Of a DNA stretch of 64,000 nt, positions 1 to 8,961 are shown in pieces. The DNA is from an uncultured Acetatifactor sp. (GTDB lineage Bacteria > Bacillota > Clostridia > Lachnospirales > Lachnospiraceae). Numbering within the stretch: position 1 is the first letter of the stretch; each line of letters starts with the position of its first letter. The DNA is taken from positions 24,942 to 88,941 of the forward strand of contig CAJUGL010000006.1 of NCBI GenBank assembly GCA_910586515.1, in the 5' to 3' direction. A model generated the notes under the pieces. The model searched no databases. It had not been told where the DNA came from and worked only from the letters and a program-made list of their open reading frames with translations. Position numbers and translations under genes: made by a program.

Positions 1-1107
1 TTTTCCCATGACGCGGTGTTCGACACCCCCTGGGACAGCAGTCATATCGCCATGGATGCAGGGCAGGAGCTGACCATGGAACAATGTCTGAACGCTATAT
101 TAATCCGCTCCGCCAATGAGGTATCCTTTGCGGTAGCCGAACATATCACCCAGAGCACGGACTGGCTGGTCTTCGCGGAGATCATGAACCAACGGGCAGA
201 GGAACTGGGCTGTCTTGACAGCCATTTCGTGAACCCCAACGGCCTGCCTGACCAGGACCACTACACCACCGCCTACGACCTGGCCATGATCGGCAGAGCT
301 TTTTTTGCCAATGAAATGCTCTGCAAAATTACCCTGACCCGGCGCATGGAATTTCCCGCAACGGAAAAGCTGCCTCTGGGCAAGCTGGAAAACAACCATA
401 TGCAGATCATTCCCGGAGGCACCTATGCCTACGAATACCTGACAGGCTGCAAAACCGGCTACACTGACGACGCAAGAAGCTGTCTGGTCTCCTGCGCGGA
501 AAAAAACGGTATGCGGCTGATCTGCGTGGTCATGCATGACGAGGCGCCCTATCAGTACGAGGATACCATATCCCTCTACGAGTACGGCTTTTCCAATTTC
601 GAAAAAGTAAACGTATCTCAGTCAGAAACAAAATACAATATCGACAATACAGGACTGTTTTACAGCGGAAACGATATTTTCGGCAGTTCTCAGCCCTTTC
701 TGTCCCTGGACAGAGACGACTTTATCCTTCTGCCCAAGACAGTCTCCTTCCGGGACCTGGACTCCGTCATCTCCTATGACACGGAAGACGAAAATCAGGC
801 CGCAATCATCCGATACTCCTATAACGGCGTCGATATCGGTTCCGTGAGAGTTAATTTTTCCGCCGGAGCCCAACAAAGTGATCTTTTCGAAAATCTGCCT
901 GAAACGGAAATTCCGGATAATTCCGTCCTCTATGTGAATATGACCGTAATCCTGATTACCCTGGGCGTAATCGCAGGGCTTATCCTCATCTGGCTCCTGA
1001 TCCGCGCCGTCCTGAAAAACTATGCCTTTCTGGGCCGCAGAGAACGGCAGAAAAAACGCAGAAAACGCCGTCGGCGCAGTTCAGATACTTTTACTTTCCG
1101 GGATTGA
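1..1107 (+). CDS. D-alanyl-D-alanine carboxypeptidase (S11/PBP5-like), 5' partial
   Basis: The frame is open from base 1, so the N-terminus, including the SxxK nucleophile motif and signal peptide, lies outside the window. Two of the three penicillin-binding motifs are visible: SAN (SxN) near residue 37 and KTG within GCKTGYTD. Members of this family remove the terminal D-Ala from peptidoglycan stem peptides on the outer face of the membrane. After the catalytic part there is a beta-rich region, then one hydrophobic segment of about 23 residues (starting VNMTVILITLGV) and a very basic tail (RRERQKKRRKRRRR), so the enzyme is anchored by its C-terminus with the basic tail inside. The gene converges on the exonuclease and their 3' ends overlap by 17 bp. 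DacF-like is likely; the exact paralogue cannot be told from this fragment. Confidence 0.88.
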   Translation, partial: FSHDAVFDTPWDSSHIAMDAGQELTMEQCLNAILIRSANEVSFAVAEHITQSTDWLVFAEIMNQRAEELGCLDSHFVNPNGLPDQDHYTTAYDLAMIGRAFFANEMLCKITLTRRMEFPATEKLPLGKLENNHMQIIPGGTYAYEYLTGCKTGYTDDARSCLVSCAEKNGMRLICVVMHDEAPYQYEDTISLYEYGFSNFEKVNVSQSETKYNIDNTGLFYSGNDIFGSSQPFLSLDRDDFILLPKTVSFRDLDSVISYDTEDENQAAIIRYSYNGVDIGSVRVNFSAGAQQSDLFENLPETEIPDNSVLYVNMTVILITLGVIAGLILIWLLIRAVLKNYAFLGRRERQKKRRKRRRRSSDTFTFRD

Positions 1108-2041
1108 GACGGGACTTTCGCACATGCTCGCTGCGCTTCTTCAGTAGCGCAGCCTCCTCAGGAGAGATCAGTTTCGTGGTCTTGACAATGTACACTCTAT
1201 CGTCATCCGATTTTCTGACTCTGATTTTCCCCTTCAGATAACCGTGCTCCACGCAGTGGGCCAGACAGTAATAATTTCTCCCGTTCGGGCTGAACCATCT
1301 GATCTTTTTCCGCAGATTCCGACAGCAGAGATAGCATTTGCTGGACACTACCTCCCTGTCCGCAAAGGCCTCCGCCCTGCTGCCAAATTCCCTGCTGATA
1401 AACTTCGCGTAAGTGCCGAAGCGAACCCTGACTTCCGACGCTCTGTCCGCCGGCGGATGGAATACGTCATAGGACACATTCTTTATTATCTCCGGCTTCT
1501 CCGCCAGGATTTCCTCCAGAATCACGGCCGTATAGGCTGCGTCTCCTATGGCCCGGTGAAAAGGAATATCCTTCTCCAATCCCAGCAGGTCCACCGCATG
1601 CTCCAGGGCGCGTCTGGATTTCCCGTCCTCAAAAGCGATGCTGAACAGCTTCTGAACATCCAGAAAGGCTATGGGCCCTCCGGCGAGAGGTTTCATCCGA
1701 TAAAATTTCATATTCCTCTGGAGTTCCGTCAAATCTGCGTTTCCCCAGGTACAGAACCAATAGGCATCCTCTCCGCACCAGGAGAGAAAATCCTCCGCAG
1801 CCTGAACAAAGGGTACGCCTGCCTCCAGCTCCTGCATTTGCAAATGAATCAGTTTGCCCGTAATCTGATGCATCTCATGGTACACCGCCGGCCTGATCAG
1901 CTGACTGAACTCTCCCAGCTTCTTCCCCTGACCGTCCAGCTTCACCGCGCCTATCTCCACAATCTCAAAAGGCAGGCCTGCCGCCTCCTCCCGCGCGGCA
2001 TTTCCCTGATTCCACTCCAAATCCAATACAATATAATTCAT
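1091..2041 (-). CDS. DEDD-type 3'-5' exonuclease (KapD-like) with Cys-rich C-terminus
   Basis: The N-terminal ~180 residues form an exonuclease domain. Motif I is VLDLEWNQ with the D-x-E metal ligands, and motif III is FHRAIGDAAYT, giving the late His and Asp. Such domains trim DNA or RNA 3' ends; the closest style is KapD, linked to sporulation in bacilli. The last ~130 residues are extra and contain clustered cysteines (CYLCC near one end, CLAHC about 20 residues later) that could bind zinc. The start was placed at MNYIVLDLEW because a GGAATGAC-type site precedes it and the upstream esterase stops 14 bp before; longer in-frame starts would run back through the esterase gene. The two genes probably form one operon. 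Substrate is unknown. Confidence 0.8.
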   Translation of the reverse strand: MNYIVLDLEWNQGNAAREEAAGLPFEIVEIGAVKLDGQGKKLGEFSQLIRPAVYHEMHQITGKLIHLQMQELEAGVPFVQAAEDFLSWCGEDAYWFCTWGNADLTELQRNMKFYRMKPLAGGPIAFLDVQKLFSIAFEDGKSRRALEHAVDLLGLEKDIPFHRAIGDAAYTAVILEEILAEKPEIIKNVSYDVFHPPADRASEVRVRFGTYAKFISREFGSRAEAFADREVVSSKCYLCCRNLRKKIRWFSPNGRNYYCLAHCVEHGYLKGKIRVRKSDDDRVYIVKTTKLISPEEAALLKKRSEHVRKSRLNPGK

Positions 2042-2055
2042 GTCATTCCTTCCGC

Positions 2056-2895
2056 TTATTGATGTTCTATCCATGTGTGCACCAGCGAAATCCAGGAAGC
2101 GCATTCCTCCTGCACACCCGCGCCATCCCTGTTGGCAGTGAGCCAAGTGGCCAGAGAAAGCCCATGCCCGCCTCTGGGATACAGATGAAACTCCGCAGCC
2201 ACACCCGCTCTGCGCAGCGCGCCTGCAAACAGCAGCGAATTTTCCACCGGAACCGCATCATCCGCAAAGGTATGCCAGATAAACGCCGGCGGCGTATGGG
2301 CGCCTACCTGATTTTCCAGAGAAAGAAGCTCCATAACCGGCTGGGACAGCTTTTCGGAAAGCGCCCGGGTCTGCCCGCCCACCAGATTCTCAAAAGATCC
2401 CCTGTGGGCAAACTCCCCGGCGCTGATCACAGGATAGCATAGAATCAGGCCGTCCGGTCTATAGATCTCCGTCTCCTGCTCCTGTCCCATGGCTTCCGCC
2501 AGAAAACGCCGATTCCAGAACACTCCCAGGGAAGCGGCCAGATGTCCGCCGGCCGAGCAGCCCAGCACAAAGATACGATTGGGCAAAATGTGCCAATTTT
2601 CCGCATTTCTCCGGAGCAGGCGAATACTGCAGGCCAGCTCCGTAAGCGCTGTGGGAAACACAGCCGGCGCGCAGGAATACCTCAGCACAGCCGCGTGATA
2701 TCCCATAGCCAAAAAGGCCAGGGCCAGCGGCTCCGCTTCTCGCTCCGAGGTAAAACCGTAGCCGCCGCCCGGACAGATCAGCACCAATGGTCTGTCCGAC
2801 ACCGCCAGCTCTTCGTAATCTTCCTGAATATAAACCGTCAGCCCGGCATAGGGCTGAGAGCCATCCATCTTCACCGGATACGTCTCATGAATCAT
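2056..2895 (-). CDS. alpha/beta hydrolase (acetyl-esterase/BD-FAE-like)
   Basis: The protein has 279 residues with the marks of an alpha/beta-hydrolase esterase: CPGGGYGF supplies the oxyanion hole, GCSAGGHLAAS is the nucleophile elbow with Ser, FADDAVPV carries the acid residue, and GGHGLSLA the catalytic His. No signal peptide is seen, so it is cytoplasmic. Relatives remove acetyl groups from xylo- and other oligosaccharides. The start is set at MIHETYPVK because GGAGG lies seven bases upstream; an ATG 14 codons further up has no comparable site. It is followed after 14 bp by the exonuclease gene and lies downstream of proS. The real substrate cannot be read from sequence. Confidence 0.82.
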   Translation of the reverse strand: MIHETYPVKMDGSQPYAGLTVYIQEDYEELAVSDRPLVLICPGGGYGFTSEREAEPLALAFLAMGYHAAVLRYSCAPAVFPTALTELACSIRLLRRNAENWHILPNRIFVLGCSAGGHLAASLGVFWNRRFLAEAMGQEQETEIYRPDGLILCYPVISAGEFAHRGSFENLVGGQTRALSEKLSQPVMELLSLENQVGAHTPPAFIWHTFADDAVPVENSLLFAGALRRAGVAAEFHLYPRGGHGLSLATWLTANRDGAGVQEECASWISLVHTWIEHQ

Positions 2896-2985
2896 ACCTT
2901 TTCCTCCGAAATTTCCGGGATTTCCGCGCATAAACACACGAAAATCCCCGGCTGGACTGCCTGTAAACGGCAGCAGTTCTCCTTC

Positions 2986-4419
2986 TTAATACGCCCGTCC
3001 CCAATATACCATCTTCTTCGCCGGCCTGCCGCAGCACACACAGGTCTCCGCAATCTGTTCCTGCTCAAAGGGCATGCAGCGGCTGGTGACGGCCAGTTTC
3101 TCCTTGATCCTGTCCTCGCAGGCCTGATCCCCGCACCACATCGCCTTCACAAAGCCGGATTTCTCCGCGAAAATCCGCTCAAATTCCTCCATGTCGGAGG
3201 CAGTATAGGTGTGCGCATCCCGATGGTTCCTGGCATGTTCCAGCATCTCTTTCTGAATGGTCTCCAAAAGTTCCCCGGCCTTTTCTTCCAACGCCTCCAG
3301 AGCCACTTCTATCTTTTCTCCGGTATCCCTTCGACACATAACGCATCGCCCTGCCTCCATATCCTTGGGACCGATTTCCACACGGATAGGATATCCGCGC
3401 ATTTCGGCCTCAGCGAATTTCCAGCCGGGACTCTTGTCGGAATCGTCCACCTTCACCCGGAAATTTCCGCTAAGCCGGTCCCGCATCTCGTAAGCCTTAT
3501 CCAACACACCCTCTTTCTTCTGCTGGATCGGTACAATGCATATCTGCACAGGCGCAACTCTGGGCGGCATGACCAGCCCCTGATTGTCCCCATGCACCAT
3601 AATGATTGCCCCGATGAGACGGGTGGTCATTCCCCAGGATGTCTGATGGACGTATTTCAATGTATTGTCCTTATCCGCAAACTGAATGCCGAACGCCTTT
3701 GCAAATCCGTCTCCGAAATTATGGCTGGTGCCGGACTGCAGCGCCTTGCCGTCATGCATGAGCGCCTCTATGGTATAAGTGGCAATTGCGCCGGCAAATT
3801 TCTCCTTGTCCGTCTTCCGGCCCCTGATCACGGGAATTGCCAGCACCTCCTCACAGAAGTCCCCGTACACATTCAGCATCTGGATTGTACGCTCCTGGGC
3901 CTCCTGGGCCGTGGCATGGGCGGTATGCCCCTCCTGCCACAGAAATTCTCTTGAACGCAGGAAAGGCCTGGTCTCCTTCTCCCAGCGCACCACCGAACAC
4001 CACTGATTATAGACTTTCGGCAGGTCACGGTAGGAATGGATATCATTTTTATAAAAATCGCAGAAAAGCGTCTCCGAGGTGGGCCTCACACACAATCTCT
4101 CCTGCAGGGGGGCAAGCCCGCCATGGGTCACCCAGGCCACCTCAGGCGCAAAGCCCTCCACATGATCTTTTTCCTTCTGCAGCAGAGATTCCGGAATAAA
4201 CATGGGCAGATATACATTCTCCACCCCGGTCTCCTTGAATCTCCCGTCCAGCTGCTTCTGAATCAGCTCCCAAACCGCATAACCTGCCGGTTTTATCACC
4301 ATACATCCCTTGACGGAAGTATAATCGATCAGCTCCGCTTTCTTTACCACATCCGTATACCACTGCGCAAAATCCGTCTCCATGGATGTGATCTCTTCTA
4401 CCATTTTCTTTTCTGCCAT
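2986..4419 (-). CDS. proS: prolyl-tRNA synthetase
   Basis: This 477-residue protein charges tRNA-Pro with proline. It is the short eukaryote/archaeal-like type, without the bacterial editing insertion. Class II features are visible: motif 2 around RPTSETLF and RWEKETRPFLRSREFLWQEGHTA (cut here to its key Arg, Glu and Phe residues), the anticodon-binding domain from about residue 285, and a Cys-containing C-terminal zinc domain ending in WGRAY, typical of this subclass. GAGGAGG precedes the ATG by a short spacer. The gene is preceded by a T-box leader with a matching proline specifier, which predicts induction when tRNA-Pro is uncharged. Confidence 0.95.
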   Translation of the reverse strand: MAEKKMVEEITSMETDFAQWYTDVVKKAELIDYTSVKGCMVIKPAGYAVWELIQKQLDGRFKETGVENVYLPMFIPESLLQKEKDHVEGFAPEVAWVTHGGLAPLQERLCVRPTSETLFCDFYKNDIHSYRDLPKVYNQWCSVVRWEKETRPFLRSREFLWQEGHTAHATAQEAQERTIQMLNVYGDFCEEVLAIPVIRGRKTDKEKFAGAIATYTIEALMHDGKALQSGTSHNFGDGFAKAFGIQFADKDNTLKYVHQTSWGMTTRLIGAIIMVHGDNQGLVMPPRVAPVQICIVPIQQKKEGVLDKAYEMRDRLSGNFRVKVDDSDKSPGWKFAEAEMRGYPIRVEIGPKDMEAGRCVMCRRDTGEKIEVALEALEEKAGELLETIQKEMLEHARNHRDAHTYTASDMEEFERIFAEKSGFVKAMWCGDQACEDRIKEKLAVTSRCMPFEQEQIAETCVCCGRPAKKMVYWGRAY

Positions 4420-4499
4420 ATTTTCCTCCTCATTTCGCTTCTCCGTCCGCCGTCAGTTCCTGTTGCGTTGTAACAGCCGGACGAATGCTTTTTCCTGTA

Positions 4500-4824
4500 A
4501 GGCAAAACCGCCGGACTTCCATCCCCAAAGGGACCGGAAATCCGGCGGTACCACCCTGATTGACATAATTTCGTCCATCTCCAGTCTGTAACGCAGACCT
4601 GCGCCATGCTTTCTCCCTTTGCCGTATGGCAAATGCCGTCTTCGGCAAAAAGGGCCTCGCACAGAGCTCCGAGGCAGGTTCCGAATCCTCCGCATAAGAA
4701 CCTCTCAGCCCCCACGCAGACAGACGATTTCCGCCATCCTGCATGCCGGTTCTCTCTCTGGAATGCTTTCCGATCCGTACTGTTCCTCTTCACAGCCGTA
4801 ATTTCTATATACATAGTATAAATT
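4500..4824 (-). promoter_or_regulatory. T-box riboswitch leader of proS
   Basis: Reading the minus strand, the hallmark T-box sequence AGGGTGGTACCGCC is at 4557-4544. Upstream is a stem I region with an AGAGAGAG-type box near 4760 and a GCTGAGAG element near 4710. In the expected specifier bulge, CCT codons occur at 4678-4676 and 4674-4672, fitting tRNA-Pro. Downstream, CCGCCGGA and TCCGGCGG (4548-4541 and 4515-4508) form an intrinsic terminator ending in TTTTGCCTT. Uncharged tRNA-Pro would stabilise the antiterminator and let proS be transcribed. Which of the two CCT triplets is the specifier is not settled. Confidence 0.92.
4501..4548 (-). terminator. T-box terminator hairpin
   Basis: An eight-base G/C-rich stem with a T-rich tail follows the T-box antiterminator sequence and shares bases with it, as needed for the switch. 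Confidence 0.88.
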
Positions 4825-4830
4825 GTAATG

Positions 4831-4859
4831 ATTATAGTTCAGCGGCCAGAGTTTGTCAA
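4831..4859 (-). promoter_or_regulatory. promoter of T-box/proS
   Basis: On the minus strand TTGACA (4859-4854), a 17-base spacer and TATAAT (4836-4831) form a consensus housekeeping promoter. Transcription would begin near 4824, just ahead of stem I. Confidence 0.9.
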
Positions 4860-4893
4860 GCGGAAAATGGGACCCGGCAATCAACAACCGCTT

Positions 4894-5244
4894 TTACCCG
4901 AAATCTTTATACAGAGTCAGATTCACGAATCCGTCCTCCACTTTTATCTCCGCCTTGTCCACCATCATGCCCACCAAAAGCAGCTCACTGGTCTCTCCGT
5001 AATTGCCCGAACCAGCCAGCTCCCAGTAAATATCCTCAATCCCGTTATTCCTCTGCTCTTTCAGACACTGCAGAGCTTCCAGCTGGTCTTCGCAGTCCGG
5101 CCGGTAATTGGCCCGAAAGGTAAACACACCCAACCCATCCCGTTTCTCCATGTCAGTACTTATCCGGTCGGCTCCTATGGATAAAAAAAACATAGTGAGT
5201 TCCGCCACAATCTTTGCCACTTTTCTCTGTTCGTCAAACATCAT
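4894..5244 (-). CDS. conserved hypothetical protein, 116 residues
   Basis: No family is recognised. The protein is small, soluble and mixed alpha/beta: a helical start (KVAKIVAELTMFFLSIGADR), then strands with GVFTFRANY and a C-terminal beta pair (IKVEDGFVNLTLYKDF). The start MMFDEQRKV was chosen because a GAGGAAAAAGGG stretch precedes it; in-frame ATGs further up lack such a site. It lies 67 bp downstream of the DUF1576 gene on the same strand and may be co-transcribed with it. Function is unknown. Confidence 0.6.
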   Translation of the reverse strand: MMFDEQRKVAKIVAELTMFFLSIGADRISTDMEKRDGLGVFTFRANYRPDCEDQLEALQCLKEQRNNGIEDIYWELAGSGNYGETSELLLVGMMVDKAEIKVEDGFVNLTLYKDFG

Positions 5245-5311
5245 GTCCCTTTTTCCTCTTTCTCCCCTCATATGATGTCGGAGGCAAGCTCTTCCCGCAG
5301 GCAAGCCCGCA

Positions 5312-6616
5312 TCAGTTTTTTGCCCTTTTGCCCCTGGATTCCTTATGTTCCAGCATTAAGCTTTCCAGCGCCGGCACCATGATAATCGCCACCCAGCCCG
5401 CGCTGAATCCGTTATTGTACAAATTTAATCCCCCGTACATCTGCGCCGTGCAGGTGACGATAGCCACATGGAGCATACCGGCCACTATCCCCGCGGCCAC
5501 GCCGAAACGCCCTGCCATGGGCGAAAGTCCCACTGCAAAAATCGCCGCCAGCTGTATTCCCGGCGTTGTAGGCGCATAATGATTCAGGAAAGTGGAAAGA
5601 TACACGCCGCAGAGCACGGGTATGTAATTCTTCACATGGACGCCGAAGGCCGCAAAGCCGAAAGCCGTCAGAATGGCGCCGGCTACAGGTCCTGACAAAT
5701 CTCCGCCGATCAAATAGATATAGGTCTCGCAGAGCGCCCCCACCATAGCCATGTTCATCAGGGTGCTTCCCTCGCCCTCCATCAGGACGAAATCGGCCAC
5801 CGCACGCCCGGGATGCTTCCAGATCTTCAGAATTCCCCGCAGCTCTCCCCGACTCAGGTACAGGCCGTATAAAAAGGTCAGCAGAAAATAGATATACAGT
5901 CCCGTCCCAAGCCACGCCGGCCTTCCCTCACGCCAGATGAGCACTGACTCACACTCAAGTCCGAAGGATTTCAGAATACACACCAGCACAAAAGCCAGAA
6001 TGCCTGCCGAGAAACCTACATTGAACAAATTAAATCCCTTGTGCATGGAGGCTGTGTGCACCGAGAGTTCGGGAAGCGTAAAACCGATCAATATCCCCGC
6101 TCCCACCGATATCAGCAGATTGACTCTTTTGTCAAAGGGAAGGATGTAGATCAGCTCAGTCACCAGCGGAGAAAGGCTGGTACCGAACAGCGCCGTATAC
6201 AGATACCTGCCCAGACGGGAGCCGTGCAGCTTGGCATAGAGCGACGCGCCCAACAGTATCGGCAGAATATTTACCGGATTCTTTCCCCACATGGCATATC
6301 CCACATTGATAAACATGGCCGCCATAGTCAGTCCCGTGAACTTCACCTTTTCCCTGTACAGCAGATACAGTCCCATTGCCATCACCAGCACTGCATTGGC
6401 AAGAGCCGCCCCGTATCCTGCCAGCTCAAAGTAATCGGTGATCAGCGCGTCCCGGGAAACAACGATGATCCAGAGTCCCCTGAGCACTTCCCCGGGTCCC
6501 TGTCCTCCCTCAACCATACCCACAATTCCTATCACTGCCAGCAGCAGCAGCGAAAACAGACTGAAATACTTCAATTCCCTGCCTTCCAGTCTCTTCCTGA
6601 TCCTCTCTCCCTCCAT
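5312..6616 (-). CDS. DUF1576 family membrane protein
   Basis: A 434-residue polytopic protein with about 11-12 hydrophobic segments and conserved-looking glycine-rich loops, for example KGFNLFNVGFSAGIL and GGLNLYNNGFSAGW, which are internal near-repeats of one another (around residues 193 and 403). This points to two homologous halves, as in many transporters. I recognise it as DUF1576, a family of unknown function common in Clostridia. GGAGGTAAGA before the ATG supports the start. It follows mecA after about 90 bp. Transport is inferred only from topology. Confidence 0.75.
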   Translation of the reverse strand: MEGERIRKRLEGRELKYFSLFSLLLLAVIGIVGMVEGGQGPGEVLRGLWIIVVSRDALITDYFELAGYGAALANAVLVMAMGLYLLYREKVKFTGLTMAAMFINVGYAMWGKNPVNILPILLGASLYAKLHGSRLGRYLYTALFGTSLSPLVTELIYILPFDKRVNLLISVGAGILIGFTLPELSVHTASMHKGFNLFNVGFSAGILAFVLVCILKSFGLECESVLIWREGRPAWLGTGLYIYFLLTFLYGLYLSRGELRGILKIWKHPGRAVADFVLMEGEGSTLMNMAMVGALCETYIYLIGGDLSGPVAGAILTAFGFAAFGVHVKNYIPVLCGVYLSTFLNHYAPTTPGIQLAAIFAVGLSPMAGRFGVAAGIVAGMLHVAIVTCTAQMYGGLNLYNNGFSAGWVAIIMVPALESLMLEHKESRGKRAKN

Positions 6617-6704
6617 TCTTACCTCCGTTTTCCGCAGAATCGATAATATTCAAACTGTTTTGCGCACAGTTTTCTTTTCCGATTAAGGAGAAAAGCTTCA
6701 GGTG

Positions 6705-7394
6705 TTATCCCCGAAGCTTCTTCAAAGCCTTCTCCCCGATCAGGCATTGCCCATGTTCCTTCAGCGGCATGGCCTGAGCCTCCTCGGCGGCAAACAGACT
6801 GCCGAACTCCATGGCCTGCACACAGGCTCTGCTGTATCGCTCATAGGATGCATGCCCTTTAAGCAAGTACAGATAATAAAGTCCGTTCATCTCATACAGC
6901 CTGCTGTCTACGGCCAGATTAGAGGGCAGCATGGAGGCATATTCCATTATTCTGCCGATTCCCGAAAACACAAATACGGCAAAGCCCGGACGGCTGGCCG
7001 GGGCAGGAGGCTCGGCGGCCTGGGTTTTCCCGGAAGCCTCCCCCGTATCTTCCCCGCCTCCTGCCGCGTTTATTCTCTCCCGCGTTTTCTGCAGGATTTT
7101 CTTCATCTCTCTCAGGCACTCTATAAACTGATCGCTGTCGCGGACATCCGGATCCCTGTCGGAAAAGGTCAAAATCAAACCCTGGTCAGGCAGCATCATA
7201 ATCTGCAGGTCAAAGGCAAACTTGGGCGGCTTGTAGCCGACTTCCTCCTCGGCCTGCTCTATGATTTCCTGCACCACTTCTCTGGCCTTGTCGCTGCGCA
7301 GAATAAAGTCTTTATAATCAATATCATATTCTTCCAGTTCCTCGTTTGACAGAAAACATTTAACTGTTTTTTCATCTACTCTTTCTATTCTCAT
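6705..7394 (-). CDS. mecA: adaptor protein MecA
   Basis: The 229-residue product begins MRIERVDEKTVKCFLSNEEL, typical of the MecA N-terminal substrate-binding domain (about residues 1-80). It has an acidic linker and a C-terminal ClpC-binding alpha/beta domain (about 130-229, FAVFVFSGIGRIMEYAS onward). MecA hands substrates such as ComK-like or other regulators to ClpCP for degradation. GAGGAAAATGAT precedes the chosen ATG. The reading frame stays open 39 codons upstream to a GTG with its own GGAGG, which could be chance or a leader; family length favours the start given here. It has its own promoter at 7529-7557. Confidence 0.87.
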   Translation of the reverse strand: MRIERVDEKTVKCFLSNEELEEYDIDYKDFILRSDKAREVVQEIIEQAEEEVGYKPPKFAFDLQIMMLPDQGLILTFSDRDPDVRDSDQFIECLREMKKILQKTRERINAAGGGEDTGEASGKTQAAEPPAPASRPGFAVFVFSGIGRIMEYASMLPSNLAVDSRLYEMNGLYYLYLLKGHASYERYSRACVQAMEFGSLFAAEEAQAMPLKEHGQCLIGEKALKKLRG

Positions 7395-7528
7395 ATCATT
7401 TTCCTCATCGGCAACAGCTCCGCCCCATAAAACATTTTCCGCAGTCAGACCGCCACGTTCGGGCCGCCCGCAGCTGCAGAAAGATTTGCAGACTACACCG
7501 TGAAACAACACCTCCGCGTGTCACCTTT

Positions 7529-7557
7529 ATGATATCATGATATTCCGAATTTTTCAA
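7529..7557 (-). promoter_or_regulatory. promoter of mecA
   Basis: Minus-strand TTGAAA (7557-7552), 17-base spacer, TATCAT (7534-7529). It gives a leader of about 128 bases before the mecA ATG. Confidence 0.7.
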
Positions 7558-7619
7558 TTATATAAGTTTTCCATTCTGTACAATATTTTATACATTCTTT
7601 TATTCATATTTACGGCAAA

Positions 7620-7644
7620 CCCCCCTGCTGTCACACAGGGGGGG
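7620..7644 (-). terminator. hairpin after the cohesin-like gene
   Basis: CCCCCCTG and its complement CACAGGGGGG form a very GC-rich stem just after the stop of the cohesin-like gene. The tail is only a short T run, so it may be an attenuating rather than a perfect terminator. Confidence 0.55.
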
Positions 7645-7665
7645 CACAGATCGTTCTTTATTCCT

Positions 7666-8949
7666 TTATCCTCTGCCGCGGGAAGAATCGGATTTCTTCT
7701 TCAGGATAAAAAATCCTGCCGCTCCGGTGGCGCATAACAAAACGATAGCCACTACGGCGACGACGAAGACCCAATCAAGTCCCTTTTCTTCTTTCTCCGG
7801 CTCCTGTACGTTCTCTTCCTGGGAGGCCTCCCCGGAACCTTCCGCATCCAGTCCGAAATCTCCTTCTATGATATCCAGAGGCTCGGAAGCTTCCTCAGAA
7901 CTGCTCTCCTGCTCAGGAGCGTCGCTTTCCGCGGGCTGCGGGCTTGGTGTCGTCCCCTGGGGCTTCACCGCCGCCCCTGAAGAAGCAGACACCACTTTCT
8001 TCGGCGGAGCAGTCGCCTTGGGTCTGCCTGCGCTGCCTCCCTGATTGCCGCTTCCTCCCTGAGAGCCGTCATTTCCTCCCTGGGAGCCGTCATTTCCTCC
8101 CTGGGAACCGTTATCTCCTCCCTGGGAACCGTTATCTCCTCCCTGAGAGCCGTTATTTCCTCCCTGGGAACCGTTATCTCCTCCCTGAGAGCCGTTATTA
8201 TCTCCGGGTGTCTCAGTTGGCTGAGGCTGCTGAGGCGGTTGCGTTGGCTGAGGCTCCTGTGTAGTCACAGGCGGCGCCTGAGTGGCCGGGGGCGCCGTCA
8301 CTACAGGGGCCTGAGTGGCCGGAGGCGCACTCACTACAGGAGCCTGGCTGGCCGGAGGCGCACTCACCACGGGCGCCTGAGTGGCCGGGGGCGCCGTCAC
8401 TACAGGAGCCTGGCTGGGCTGCGGCGCCTCTGTTGCCGGAGGGACCTGAGTAGGCGTAACCGTACTGCTGTTGCCCGTATTAATGGTCACCGGGTCACCT
8501 TCCATGCCCTCCATGTTCTTCAGCTCCGAACCGTAGACATACTGCAGAGGATTTTCTCCGATGCTCACCGTAGCCGGCGCATCTCCGCCGCTGCTTCCCC
8601 GAACCACTACCCTGCCGATCTGCAGGGCGGAAGAACCCGGGGCAAACAGGGCTTTTGTCCCTGCCATGTAAACATTCAGCTTATTTTCCTCCGCATTGTA
8701 ATAAGAACCAGTGATCTGGGCTCTGCTGTCGTAAAACTCGAACCCTACGTCCGCGGCGCCGTCAGGCTCCACCGTCAGGCTGAACTGGAGGGAGGAAACT
8801 CCCTCATCAGCCGCATGATCGGACACAAGGGTAACGCCGCCTGACCTGTCCACCTGAAACTCGTCGCCGCTGGCCGCAGATACCCGCATGGGCAGCATGA
8901 CCGCGAACAGGATCATTGTCATAAAACCTTGCACTATATATCTCTTCAT
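7666..8949 (-). CDS. membrane-anchored cohesin-like surface protein
   Basis: The protein has a signal peptide (KRYIVQGFMTMILFAV, cleavage near VSAASG). A beta-rich domain of about 130 residues follows, with GVSSLQFSLTVEP and LNVYMAGTKALF, which resembles a cohesin fold. Next comes a Thr/Pro/Ala spacer with repeated TAPPATQAPVV units, a Gly/Asn/Ser/Gln spacer with NGSQGG units, and a C-terminal membrane helix followed by KKKSDSSRGRG. This is the layout of a wall-spanning anchor that displays one domain outside. The start is at the second in-frame initiator (ATG at 8949) because GAGGTG lies just before it. The neighbour 12 bp upstream carries a dockerin, so the two products may bind one another. 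The cohesin call rests on pattern and context, not on a search. Confidence 0.65.
   Translation of the reverse strand: MKRYIVQGFMTMILFAVMLPMRVSAASGDEFQVDRSGGVTLVSDHAADEGVSSLQFSLTVEPDGAADVGFEFYDSRAQITGSYYNAEENKLNVYMAGTKALFAPGSSALQIGRVVVRGSSGGDAPATVSIGENPLQYVYGSELKNMEGMEGDPVTINTGNSSTVTPTQVPPATEAPQPSQAPVVTAPPATQAPVVSAPPASQAPVVSAPPATQAPVVTAPPATQAPPVTTQEPQPTQPPQQPQPTETPGDNNGSQGGDNGSQGGNNGSQGGDNGSQGGDNGSQGGNDGSQGGNDGSQGGSGNQGGSAGRPKATAPPKKVVSASSGAAVKPQGTTPSPQPAESDAPEQESSSEEASEPLDIIEGDFGLDAEGSGEASQEENVQEPEKEEKGLDWVFVVAVVAIVLLCATGAAGFFILKKKSDSSRGRG
8034..8463 (-). repeat. low-complexity spacer repeats in the cohesin-like gene
   Basis: Two tandem repeat blocks lie side by side: units encoding APPATQAPVV (about 8250-8463) and units encoding NGSQGGD/N (about 8034-8210). 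They are a likely site of length change by slippage and serve as extended linkers. Confidence 0.8.
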
Positions 8950-8961
8950 GTTCACCTCATC

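Noticed and set aside
4398..4814. Long open frame on the minus strand across the proS leader
   Set aside because: It lies wholly over the T-box structure, has no ribosome binding site and encodes a Cys/Arg-rich unlikely protein.
8239..8844. Long plus-strand frames opposite the cohesin-like and M60 genes
   Set aside because: Arg/His-rich translations of the complement of Pro/Ala/Gly repeats; no start signals.
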